The notes beneath the pieces are model-generated. The model was not told the DNA's origin, made no database searches, and saw only the letters and a program-made list of their open reading frames with translations. 5,220 nucleotides of DNA from JBPCRW01 sp050996405 (GTDB lineage Bacteria > Acidobacteriota > Blastocatellia > Pyrinomonadales > Pyrinomonadaceae). Both the position numbers and the translations under genes were made by a program. Positions 1 to 5,220 of this stretch are shown in pieces (the first letter of the stretch is position 1; each line of letters starts with the position of its first letter). The DNA lies in assembly GCA_050996405.1 (NCBI GenBank), contig JBPCRW010000254.1, forward strand, positions 1 to 5,220, given 5' to 3'.

Positions 1-58
1 GTGGTGAGTGGTGAGTTTTTTCTCTTCCGCTCACCACTCACCACTCACCACTCACCAC
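1..58. repeat. Inverted array of 7-bp repeats ahead of the FHA gene
   Basis: Seen directly: 1-15 reads as two copies of GTGGTGA plus G. Bases 30-58 read as four tandem copies of CTCACCA plus a final C. The left arm is the exact reverse complement of 15 bases of the right arm, and a pyrimidine-rich spacer of 14 bases separates them, so a strong hairpin is possible. The array ends two bases before the ATG at 61. The left arm begins at the first base of the window, so it may extend further upstream. A related array with units such as TTCACCA lies at 4734-4806. Function is unknown. It may be a dispersed intergenic repeat family, or a hairpin that affects translation of the next gene. Confidence 0.85.
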
Positions 59-60
59 TA

Positions 61-1416
61 ATGAATCTTTGGCTCAAATACACGAATGAAAACGGTGATG
101 CGCGGCGCGTTTTAGTGAACGCGGAAAAATTTTCTATCGGCAGGCATTCGGAAAACGATTTGTGTATTCCGAAAAATCAGCTTTCGCGCCGCCACGCGGA
201 GATTGACCGCTACGAAGATGTTTTTGTTTTGACCGATTTAGATTCGAGCAACGGAACGACGCTTAACGGCAAAACTTTGGAACGCCCGACCGCACTCGAA
301 AACGGCGACAAAATAAATCTCGGCGGCGGTGCGGAAATCCAAATCGAAATAATTTCCGCCGCGCCGAAAGTCCAAGATTCAGCAGCGCGCGCCGCAAGTT
401 TTTCCAATGATTCATCGCAGGAAAAAGCGGCAGCGGCGGAATCGGTCGAGCAAGCGGAAATCGCTTCGACGGTTACGGGAAAAGATTTTGTTCCGGCAAT
501 CGTTCAATCCGCCGCGCCGAAAAAATCCGGTATGGGAATTATTTTTATTCTCGCGCCGGTTTTGGTTTTGGTTGTTTTGGTGTTCGGCGGTCTGCTTTTC
601 CTGCTGTTCGGCGGCTCGAATGGAAAGGACGTTTCGCAAAATCCGGGCAAAGGAACTTTTACTTATTCGGACGACAACGACGACGAAAAGCCGAATAAAA
701 AAAGCGACAATTCAAATAAAACTCCGACTCCTTCGCCGAAGGATAACAGCAATAATCAACCCGCGAATTCTTCTTCAACACCGGACGCGAAAAACGCGCC
801 GAATAATTCTGCGCCGCCCGCGTCAAGCGAGAACGACACGATTGAAACAAACGCTCTATCTTTTTTGCGGCGCATCGCCAAAACCGACCCGAATCCGGTT
901 TTAACTCAAAAGCAAATTAACGAAATCGGCGCGGCGATTAAATCTTTCAAAGGTTCGGCGGTGTTAAAAGATAATTTGCAGCAGCTGAAAAAAAATTCGG
1001 CGCAGATTGAAACTCTGGCGAAATCGAAAAATTTGCGTCCGCAGTTTTTGGCGGTTGCCGCGCTTGCTAAAATCGGCAGCGCACGCGGCGACGTTTTAGC
1101 GACGGCGCAAAATATGGCGAATGATTTGAGCGATTTGAGCAACCAAATCGCCAACGATTTTTCGGACGACAGCTTGATGATTATCGCCGCTTACGGCGAA
1201 GGCGGCGGGAAATCGGGAATGCCTTCGATGCTGGCGAATCTGACTAAAAATTCGCCTGCCGACGCGCGGAAAATCCGCACAATCTGGTTTCTGCGCGACA
1301 ACGGAAAAATCTCCGACGCGCAGTATCAATTCGCTTTGCGATTTCTGGCAATCGGCGCGATTACGCAAAACCCGAAGGATTTTAACGTCGAAGCTGAAGC
1401 CGTAATTTTTAATTAA
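61..1416 (+). CDS. FHA-domain membrane protein of a T6SS cluster
   Basis: The 451-residue protein has an N-terminal forkhead-associated (phosphothreonine-peptide-binding) domain at about residues 3-98. The family hallmarks are present: GRHS at 27-30, LSRRH at 41-45, SSNGT at 62-66 and LENGD at 79-83. An acidic, Ala/Ser-rich stretch follows, then one strong transmembrane segment at about 159-183 preceded by a KK pair, which favours an N-terminus-inside orientation. Residues 186-260 are a low-complexity Asn/Ser/Pro/Lys/Asp linker, and 261-451 is a mainly helical domain I cannot assign firmly. That domain contains AAYGEGGG at 376-383, reminiscent of the AAYNAGPG motif of lytic transglycosylases. 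ATG 61 is chosen because an in-frame GTG at base 1 would only add 20 residues encoded by the heptad repeats. There is no Shine-Dalgarno sequence before it. The next gene starts 6 bases after the stop. By analogy with Fha/TagH proteins it may regulate or scaffold the secretion apparatus, but it is not a standard Fha1-type protein. Confidence 0.88.
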   Translation: MNLWLKYTNENGDARRVLVNAEKFSIGRHSENDLCIPKNQLSRRHAEIDRYEDVFVLTDLDSSNGTTLNGKTLERPTALENGDKINLGGGAEIQIEIISAAPKVQDSAARAASFSNDSSQEKAAAAESVEQAEIASTVTGKDFVPAIVQSAAPKKSGMGIIFILAPVLVLVVLVFGGLLFLLFGGSNGKDVSQNPGKGTFTYSDDNDDEKPNKKSDNSNKTPTPSPKDNSNNQPANSSSTPDAKNAPNNSAPPASSENDTIETNALSFLRRIAKTDPNPVLTQKQINEIGAAIKSFKGSAVLKDNLQQLKKNSAQIETLAKSKNLRPQFLAVAALAKIGSARGDVLATAQNMANDLSDLSNQIANDFSDDSLMIIAAYGEGGGKSGMPSMLANLTKNSPADARKIRTIWFLRDNGKISDAQYQFALRFLAIGAITQNPKDFNVEAEAVIFN

Positions 1417-1422
1417 ACCAAA

Positions 1423-2217
1423 ATGAACCAATCTTCCGAAAATGAATGGATAACGGGAGTCGTTACACTTTCAATTCAGGGCGAGCCGATTGAGATGGAA
1501 TTAACCGTGCCGACGCGTCCGGTCGGACTTCGGCGGATGCTGCCGATTCTGCAAATGATGACCAATTCGTTTGTCGAAATGAGCGCGGAAGGAGCTAAAA
1601 AACAGGGCGGGAAAATTTCGTGTCGGGAAGGCTGCGGCGCGTGCTGTCGGCAAGCTGTGCCGCTTGCCGAGACGGAAGCGTATCAAATCGCGGAACTGGT
1701 CGAAAACCTGCCGGAGCCGCGCCGCAGCGAAATCAAAAAACGATTTGCCGACGGCGTAAAATTTTTTCACGAAAAAAACTGGTTTGAGCGGATGAATCAT
1801 TACGGTGAACTATCGCCCGCCGAGCGGCAGGAAGTCGTGATGGAATATTTTTACGAAAATTTTCCGTGTCCGTTTCTCGAAAATGAATCCTGTTCGATTC
1901 ATACCGAACGCCCGCTGGCGTGTCGTGAATATCTGGTGACGACTCCGGCAGAATGCTGCGCCAAACCGACGGCGCAAACCGTCAAGCCGATAAAAATTTT
2001 GCTGAAATTTTCCGAAACTCTGCGGCAAATATCGCTTTCGGAAAATCTGGACGAGAGGAAAATAAACTTTGTTCCGCTGGTTCGCGCGCTCGAATGGGCG
2101 GAAATATTTCCTGAAAAACGGGCGGAAAAAAACGGGCAGGAATGGATGGCGGAGTTTTTTCAAAAATTAACAGATTCGGAAATTCCGGTCGGCGAGGCGA
2201 AAGCCAGAAACGATTGA
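1423..2217 (+). CDS. YkgJ-family cysteine-cluster protein (putative Zn/Fe-chelating)
   Basis: The 264-residue soluble protein has the signature of the YkgJ/CxxCxxCC family (a putative zinc- or iron-chelating domain). Cys67, Cys71, Cys74 and Cys75 form the first cluster (CREGCGACC), followed by Cys149 in CPFL, Cys157 in CSIH and Cys167 in RPLACREY. An extra Cys pair (178-179) lies just downstream. Residues 1-60 carry no recognised motif, and the C-terminal 80 residues or so look helical and charged. No signal peptide or membrane span is visible, so it is probably cytoplasmic. The biochemical role of the family is poorly defined; metal or Fe-S binding is inferred from the cysteines. It starts 6 bases after the FHA gene, so the two are probably co-transcribed. 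ATG 1423 is the first start in frame after the FHA stop and lacks a Shine-Dalgarno sequence. This family is not a core T6SS component, so its place here suggests an accessory role or a chance neighbour. Confidence 0.85.
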   Translation: MNQSSENEWITGVVTLSIQGEPIEMELTVPTRPVGLRRMLPILQMMTNSFVEMSAEGAKKQGGKISCREGCGACCRQAVPLAETEAYQIAELVENLPEPRRSEIKKRFADGVKFFHEKNWFERMNHYGELSPAERQEVVMEYFYENFPCPFLENESCSIHTERPLACREYLVTTPAECCAKPTAQTVKPIKILLKFSETLRQISLSENLDERKINFVPLVRALEWAEIFPEKRAEKNGQEWMAEFFQKLTDSEIPVGEAKARND

Positions 2218-2259
2218 CAAAAAATTTGAGAAAGACCAAAATCGAAATGTTTTTATAAG
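2214..2259 (+). promoter_or_regulatory. Weak candidate promoter in the 164-base gap before tssK
   Basis: TTGACA at 2214-2219, overlapping the upstream stop codon, is a perfect -35 hexamer. It is followed after 17 bases by CAAAAT (2237-2242), a 4/6 match to a -10 box. A better -10-like TATAAG lies at 2254-2259 but is too far from this -35. The rest of the gap (2260-2381) is AT-rich. It holds a short palindrome, AAACGTTT, at 2313-2320, no convincing intrinsic terminator, and no Shine-Dalgarno sequence before the tssK ATG. The call depends on E. coli-like sigma-70 rules, which may not hold in this organism. Confidence 0.25.
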
Positions 2260-2381
2260 GAAAATTTCTAACCGGAGTCGCGCAAAAACACAAAAGTTTT
2301 TATCCGGCGTTAAAACGTTTATTCGCGGCTCTCAAATATCTTTCAATAATTTTTTCGATAATCTTTTTCGCGGCTTAATTT

Positions 2382-3734
2382 ATGAGCAAATATCGTAAGG
2401 TTGTGTGGAACGAAGGGATGCTTTTGACTCCCCAGCATTTTCAGCAATGGGACAATTATCACGAAGAACTGCTGAATTCCCGTTTTCGTTCCATCCTGCC
2501 GTATGAATACGGAATTTTAGATTTGCAGATAAACCGCGACGCGATGGCGAACGGAAATTTTCAAGTGACAAGCTGTTACGCGGTTTTGCCGGATGGTTTG
2601 ATGATAAATGTTCCCGATACCGATGCTGTTCCAGACCTTCGTCCGGTCGGCGAGCATTTCGCGCCCGAAAAGGAAAAACTCGGCGTGCATTTAGCGATTC
2701 CGGCGCGAAAACTCGGCGCGGCGAATTTTCAGGCGAACGGCGCGAAATCCAACGGGAATCTGCGTTTTTCGCAGGAAGGCGCGCTCGTCAGAGACGAAAC
2801 CAGCGGCGCGAACGAACAGCCGCTCGCCTACGCTCGAAGTAATCTGCGAGTCATTTTCGACGACGAATTGCGCGACGGTTTTACTTCGATAAAAATTGCC
2901 GAACTCGAGCGCACGGCGACCGGACAATTGACGATTTCCGAAAATTATATTCCGCCCGCGCTGAAAGTTTCGGCTTCGGCGTGGCTCGTCAATATGCTGC
3001 GCGGAATCGTCGAAATTTTGATTACGAAAAGCGGAAGTTTGGGCGAGCAGCGTCGGCAGCGAAATGCCTCTTTAGCCGATTTTACGACTTCGGAGATCGC
3101 GGTTTTCTGGCTGCTGCACACGGTCAATTCGTATGTGCCGACGATGGCGCATCTTTTTAGAACGCCGGTTGTGCATCCCGAAAGATTGTATGTCGAGATG
3201 GCGGAACTGGTGGGAAAGCTGATGACTTTTTCGACCGAAATTCATCCGAAAGACATTGTGCGCTACGACCACGACGATTTATATTTTACGTTTTCGCAAT
3301 TGTCGGCGCAGCTTAGAGATTTGCTCGAAACCGTGATTCCGAGTCGCTGCGTGCCGATTCCGTTAGAGAAAATCAATCCGACATTGTATGTTGGTCGCAT
3401 CGAAGACGAACGGCTTTTGACGGAAGCCGGATTTTATCTGGCGGTCAACGCGCAGATGCCCGAAGCGCGTTTGATTGAAGGCGTGCCGAGAGTAGTGAAA
3501 ATCGCTTCGCGTGACGTGATTGATACGGTCGTCGGACGCGCGTTGCCGGGCGTGGCGTTGTCGCACGCGAATCCGCCGCCCGCGCCGATTCCGTCGCGCG
3601 TCGGATTTCGTTACTTTATGCTCGAAACTTCGGGCGCGTATTGGGAAGGAATCAAAGGCTCGAAAGTTATCGCCGTCTATGTGCCGGAAAAAATTCCCGA
3701 CGAGAAATTGGAAATGTATGCCGTCAAGCCGTAA
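2382..3734 (+). CDS. tssK: T6SS baseplate subunit TssK (ImpJ/VasE family)
   Basis: The 450-residue, full-length protein opens with the family hallmark: W9, then EGMLLTPQHFQQWD at residues 11-24. It also has a conserved-looking ILPYEYGILDL segment and the usual C-terminal end, where an aromatic YFMLETSGAYWEGI stretch leads into IAVYVPEKIPDEKLEMYAV. The length matches the family (about 440-450 residues). From family knowledge, TssK is a trimeric cytoplasmic adaptor. Its N-terminal part joins the baseplate wedge (TssE/F/G), and its C-terminal part contacts the cytoplasmic parts of TssL and TssM, both encoded downstream. No frameshift or internal stop is seen. ATG 2382 is chosen because the family motif begins within ten residues of it; the preceding bases are AT-rich with no Shine-Dalgarno match. 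It is spaced unusually far from its neighbours, 164 bases upstream and 299 bases downstream. Confidence 0.97.
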   Translation: MSKYRKVVWNEGMLLTPQHFQQWDNYHEELLNSRFRSILPYEYGILDLQINRDAMANGNFQVTSCYAVLPDGLMINVPDTDAVPDLRPVGEHFAPEKEKLGVHLAIPARKLGAANFQANGAKSNGNLRFSQEGALVRDETSGANEQPLAYARSNLRVIFDDELRDGFTSIKIAELERTATGQLTISENYIPPALKVSASAWLVNMLRGIVEILITKSGSLGEQRRQRNASLADFTTSEIAVFWLLHTVNSYVPTMAHLFRTPVVHPERLYVEMAELVGKLMTFSTEIHPKDIVRYDHDDLYFTFSQLSAQLRDLLETVIPSRCVPIPLEKINPTLYVGRIEDERLLTEAGFYLAVNAQMPEARLIEGVPRVVKIASRDVIDTVVGRALPGVALSHANPPPAPIPSRVGFRYFMLETSGAYWEGIKGSKVIAVYVPEKIPDEKLEMYAVKP

Positions 3735-3768
3735 GAATGTTTGAAAAAACTTTCCTTATTAATTCCGG

Positions 3769-3796
3769 TTGTGCTATTTTTATTGCAAATTACAAT
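3769..3796 (+). promoter_or_regulatory. Candidate promoter between tssK and tssL
   Basis: TTGTGC at 3769-3774 (3/6 match to -35) and TACAAT at 3791-3796 (5/6 match to -10) are separated by 16 bases. A transcript starting near 3803 would have a leader of roughly 230 bases before tssL, carrying the inverted repeat at 3818-3844 and the 32-bp repeat array. The match is modest and such motifs occur by chance in AT-rich spacers. Confidence 0.25.
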
Positions 3797-3817
3797 GCGG
3801 ATTAAATTTGCTCAAAT

Positions 3818-3844
3818 CGCGCTTTCGGTTTAAATGAAAGCGCG
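3818..3844. repeat. Perfect 9-bp inverted repeat (hairpin) between tssK and tssL
   Basis: CGCGCTTTC at 3818-3826 is the exact reverse complement of GAAAGCGCG at 3836-3844, with a 9-base loop. The stem is GC-rich and should be stable in RNA. No T-tract follows (the next bases are GTGACGCAAG), so it is not a classical intrinsic terminator. It could be an RNA-stabilising hairpin, a protein-binding site, or a terminator of a type that does not need a U-tract. A second, smaller palindrome (TACGCGCGTA, 3898-3907) lies 53 bases further on. Apart from these, the candidate promoter and the 32-bp array, I see nothing assignable in the 299-base gap 3735-4033. Confidence 0.6.
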
Positions 3845-3927
3845 GTGACGCAAGATGATTTTCGAGTAAAATTACGCGGTTCAATGCAGAAGTCCGCTAC
3901 GCGCGTAAGGGCGTAAATTTGAATAAA

Positions 3928-4023
3928 CACACACTTACTTCGTGGGTGTTTCCGCAAAGCACACACTTACTTCGTGCGTGTTTCCGCAAAGCACACACTT
4001 ACTTCGTGCGTGTTTCCGCAAAA
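3928..4023. repeat. Three tandem 32-bp repeats upstream of tssL
   Basis: Seen directly: three head-to-tail units at 3928-3959, 3960-3991 and 3992-4023. Each begins CACACACTTACTTCG and ends TTTCCGCAAAG (AAAA in the last copy). Unit 1 differs from the others by one base (GTGGGTG instead of GTGCGTG), and unit 3 differs at its last base. Within each unit CACACAC and GTGCGTG are near-complementary arms (6 of 7 pairs) around a 7-base loop, so the array could fold into three successive small hairpins. There are no unique spacers between units, so it is not a CRISPR array. The array ends 10 bases before the tssL start codon. Function unknown. Confidence 0.92.
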
Positions 4024-4033
4024 ATTAAAATTT

Positions 4034-4735
4034 ATGAGCGAAAGAAATCAGCCAACCAGCCGCCGCGCGCAGAACGCAAACGATTTAGTTAGTTTCGCCG
4101 CGCCGGTTTTTGATTTGATTTTGCGTCTAAAGGCGGGAATCGTTCAGCCTTCAAATAATCTGCGTCCGAATATCGCCGCGCTGCTTCAGGGATTTGAAGA
4201 ACGCGCGCACCGTTACAGATTCAGCGAAAAAATCGTGCAGGTCGCAAAATTCGCGCTCGCGTCGTTTGTCGACGAGACGGTTTTGACGAATAATTTTCCG
4301 CTCAAGGAAGAATGGGAAAAATACCCGCTTCAACTTGAGTATTTCGGCGAGCAACTGGCGGGCAATAAGTTTTACGACAAACTCGAATCCATGCTCCGGC
4401 AGATTGACGTGACGGCTGACGCGGTCGAAGTTTATTACGTTTGTATGCTGTTGGGTTTTAAGGGCAGATACGCCGTCTATGAACACGACAAACTTTTAAA
4501 CACGATGCAGCGCACGGCGGACGCTCTAGTCAAAGCAGGCAGAATCAAACACATCGAGCTTTCTCCGCATTGGCTGGCAAACGACCAGCCCGTTCTGCCC
4601 GAAAAAAAAGGAATGCCGATGTGGGCAAAAATCGCGGCGTTCGGCGGTCTGGGTTTTGCCGTCATCATTTATTTAGCGATGTTTTTAATGTCGTCGAAAT
4701 TTCTAGGCGACGCGATGCAAAAACTTCAACTTTAA
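4034..4735 (+). CDS. tssL: T6SS inner-membrane protein TssL (DotU/ImpK family)
   Basis: The 233-residue protein has the DotU-family motifs in order: AKFALASFVDE (71-81), W94 with LEYFGEQLAGNKFYDKL (101-117), and EVYYVCMLLGFKGRY (132-146). A single C-terminal transmembrane span follows at about 197-219 with a short tail. This gives the usual tail-anchored topology, with the helical domain in the cytoplasm. From family knowledge, TssL binds TssM and TssK and docks the baseplate on the membrane complex. No OmpA-like peptidoglycan-binding extension is present, so this is the short form, and anchoring to the wall would need another protein. ATG 4034 is chosen because an upstream in-frame GTG (3974) would only add 20 residues encoded by the 32-bp repeats. 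The bases just before the ATG are AT-rich with no Shine-Dalgarno match. tssM begins 75 bases downstream. Confidence 0.96.
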   Translation: MSERNQPTSRRAQNANDLVSFAAPVFDLILRLKAGIVQPSNNLRPNIAALLQGFEERAHRYRFSEKIVQVAKFALASFVDETVLTNNFPLKEEWEKYPLQLEYFGEQLAGNKFYDKLESMLRQIDVTADAVEVYYVCMLLGFKGRYAVYEHDKLLNTMQRTADALVKAGRIKHIELSPHWLANDQPVLPEKKGMPMWAKIAAFGGLGFAVIIYLAMFLMSSKFLGDAMQKLQL

Positions 4736-4806
4736 TGGTGAATGGTAAATGGTGAATGGTAAATGAAAAACCAAAATTCACTATTTACCATTCACCATTC
4801 ACCATT
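4734..4806. repeat. Inverted array of 7-bp repeats between tssL and tssM
   Basis: The left arm (4734-4765) is four alternating heptads, AATGGTG and AATGGTA, followed by AATG; it begins inside the tssL stop codon. The right arm (4777-4806) reads TTCACTA, TTTACCA, TTCACCA, TTCACCA, TT. The arms are largely complementary with a few mismatches around an A-rich loop of about 10 bases, so a long imperfect hairpin is possible. It ends four bases before the tssM ATG. The unit is related to the one at 1-58 (CTCACCA). This nearly fills the tssL-tssM gap; no promoter or terminator is evident in it. Confidence 0.88.
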
Positions 4807-4810
4807 AAAA

Positions 4811-5220
4811 ATGTCTTGGCATGGTGACCAACTTAAATACGCCTTCGGCTTGACCGGAATGTTTTCATTTTACGGTGTAATCCTCGTCGGTGTCTGGCTG
4901 CTCGGCGACCGATTCGGCGACAGCAATATGACGTATCGAATCGTCATTATCGCCGTAGTTTTACTAACTCTGCCGATTGCTCTGATCGGCATCTATCTGG
5001 TTTCGCGCCGCAGCAAGAAAAAAGAAAAAGCGGCTTTGGAAGCGCAGGCAGCGCAACAAGCCGGAACTGAATTAGCCGCCGCGCCCGCCGCCAAACTTTC
5101 CGCGCCGAGCGGCAATTACAGCGAATTGACGACATCGGCGGAAGAAGCTGTCCAGTTTTTAAAAGGTTCAAATTTAGGTAACGGCAAAGACGCGGTTTAT
5201 ACGCTGCCGTGGTATCTGGT
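4811..5220 (+). CDS. tssM: T6SS membrane protein TssM (IcmF family), 5' part only
   Basis: The frame is open from ATG 4811 to the window end, giving 136 complete codons plus two bases of the next; the 3' part lies outside. The N-terminus has two transmembrane segments, at about residues 11-31 and 43-65, followed by a basic RRSKKKEK stretch that keeps the next region in the cytoplasm. Then comes an Ala-rich linker (about 75-100). Residues 131-136 read TLPWYL, the conserved IcmF sequence that directly precedes the Walker A nucleotide-binding loop; that loop would fall just past the window edge. From family knowledge, TssM is a protein of about 1,100-1,200 residues that spans the inner membrane and reaches through the periplasm, forming the T6SS membrane complex with TssL. 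The order tssK-tssL-tssM is typical of T6SS loci. The bases before ATG 4811 have no Shine-Dalgarno match; a heptad repeat ends four bases upstream. Confidence 0.93.
   Translation, partial: MSWHGDQLKYAFGLTGMFSFYGVILVGVWLLGDRFGDSNMTYRIVIIAVVLLTLPIALIGIYLVSRRSKKKEKAALEAQAAQQAGTELAAAPAAKLSAPSGNYSELTTSAEEAVQFLKGSNLGNGKDAVYTLPWYL

Noticed and set aside
1..60. N-terminal extension of the FHA protein from GTG at base 1
   Set aside because: The added 20 residues are a translation of the heptad repeat, and the domain begins right after ATG 61.
407..904. 165-residue + strand frame inside the FHA gene
   Set aside because: It is a +1 shadow of the FHA gene, very rich in Arg/Lys/Thr and with no domain, while the FHA frame has clear motifs.
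2284..2301. AAAAAC/GTTTTT inverted repeat as an intrinsic terminator after the YkgJ gene
   Set aside because: The stem is only six mostly A-T pairs with no GC core, too weak for a terminator call.
3737..3805. 22-codon open frame (MFEKTF...) just after tssK
   Set aside because: It is very short, has no ribosome binding site and no recognisable features, and chance occurrence in an AT-rich spacer is likely.
3928..4023. CRISPR array
   Set aside because: The 32-bp units are directly contiguous, with no unique spacers and only three copies.
3974..4033. N-terminal extension of TssL from GTG 3974
   Set aside because: The added residues come from the 32-bp repeats, and the family homology begins after ATG 4034.
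4151..4486. 111-residue minus-strand frame within tssL (and similar minus-strand frames elsewhere)
   Set aside because: It is opposite a firmly identified gene, has no domain signature, and such frames arise from the codon bias of the coding strand.
4734..4806. Inverted repeats as ends of an insertion sequence
   Set aside because: The arms are tandem heptads around a loop of about 10 bases with no transposase gene or target duplication.

Overview
The window carries part of a type VI secretion system (T6SS) gene cluster, with every gene on the + strand. In order it holds: an FHA-domain protein with one membrane span (61-1416), a YkgJ-type cysteine-cluster protein (1423-2217), the baseplate subunit TssK (2382-3734), the inner-membrane protein TssL (4034-4735), and the first 136 codons of TssM (from 4811, cut by the window end). 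The TssK, TssL and TssM calls rest on clear family motifs. The FHA and YkgJ calls rest on recognisable domains, but the precise role of both proteins in secretion is inferred.

How the genes fit together, from family knowledge: TssL and TssM form the inner-membrane core of the T6SS envelope complex. TssK is the trimeric adaptor that links this core to the baseplate on which the contractile tail is built. FHA proteins bind phosphothreonine peptides and act in post-translational control or assembly of several T6SSs. This FHA protein would place its phosphopeptide-binding domain in the cytoplasm and a helical domain outside the inner membrane. No tssJ lipoprotein gene sits in its common place before tssK.

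Layout: the first two genes are only 6 bases apart and are probably co-transcribed. The later spacers are long for a T6SS operon: 164 bases before tssK, 299 before tssL and 75 before tssM. Three gene starts are preceded by repeats: inverted runs of 7-bp units at 1-58 and 4734-4806, ending 2 and 4 bases before the FHA and tssM start codons, and three 32-bp tandem units at 3928-4023, ending 10 bases before tssL. None of the five start codons has a recognisable Shine-Dalgarno sequence.

Organism: a Gram-negative-type (diderm) bacterium, because it has a T6SS. Base composition is mixed, with GCG-rich codons next to many AAA/GAA/TTT codons. Together with inverted heptad repeats between genes, this reminds me of Acidobacteriota of the Blastocatellia type. 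That is an inference from general style, not from a diagnostic marker.
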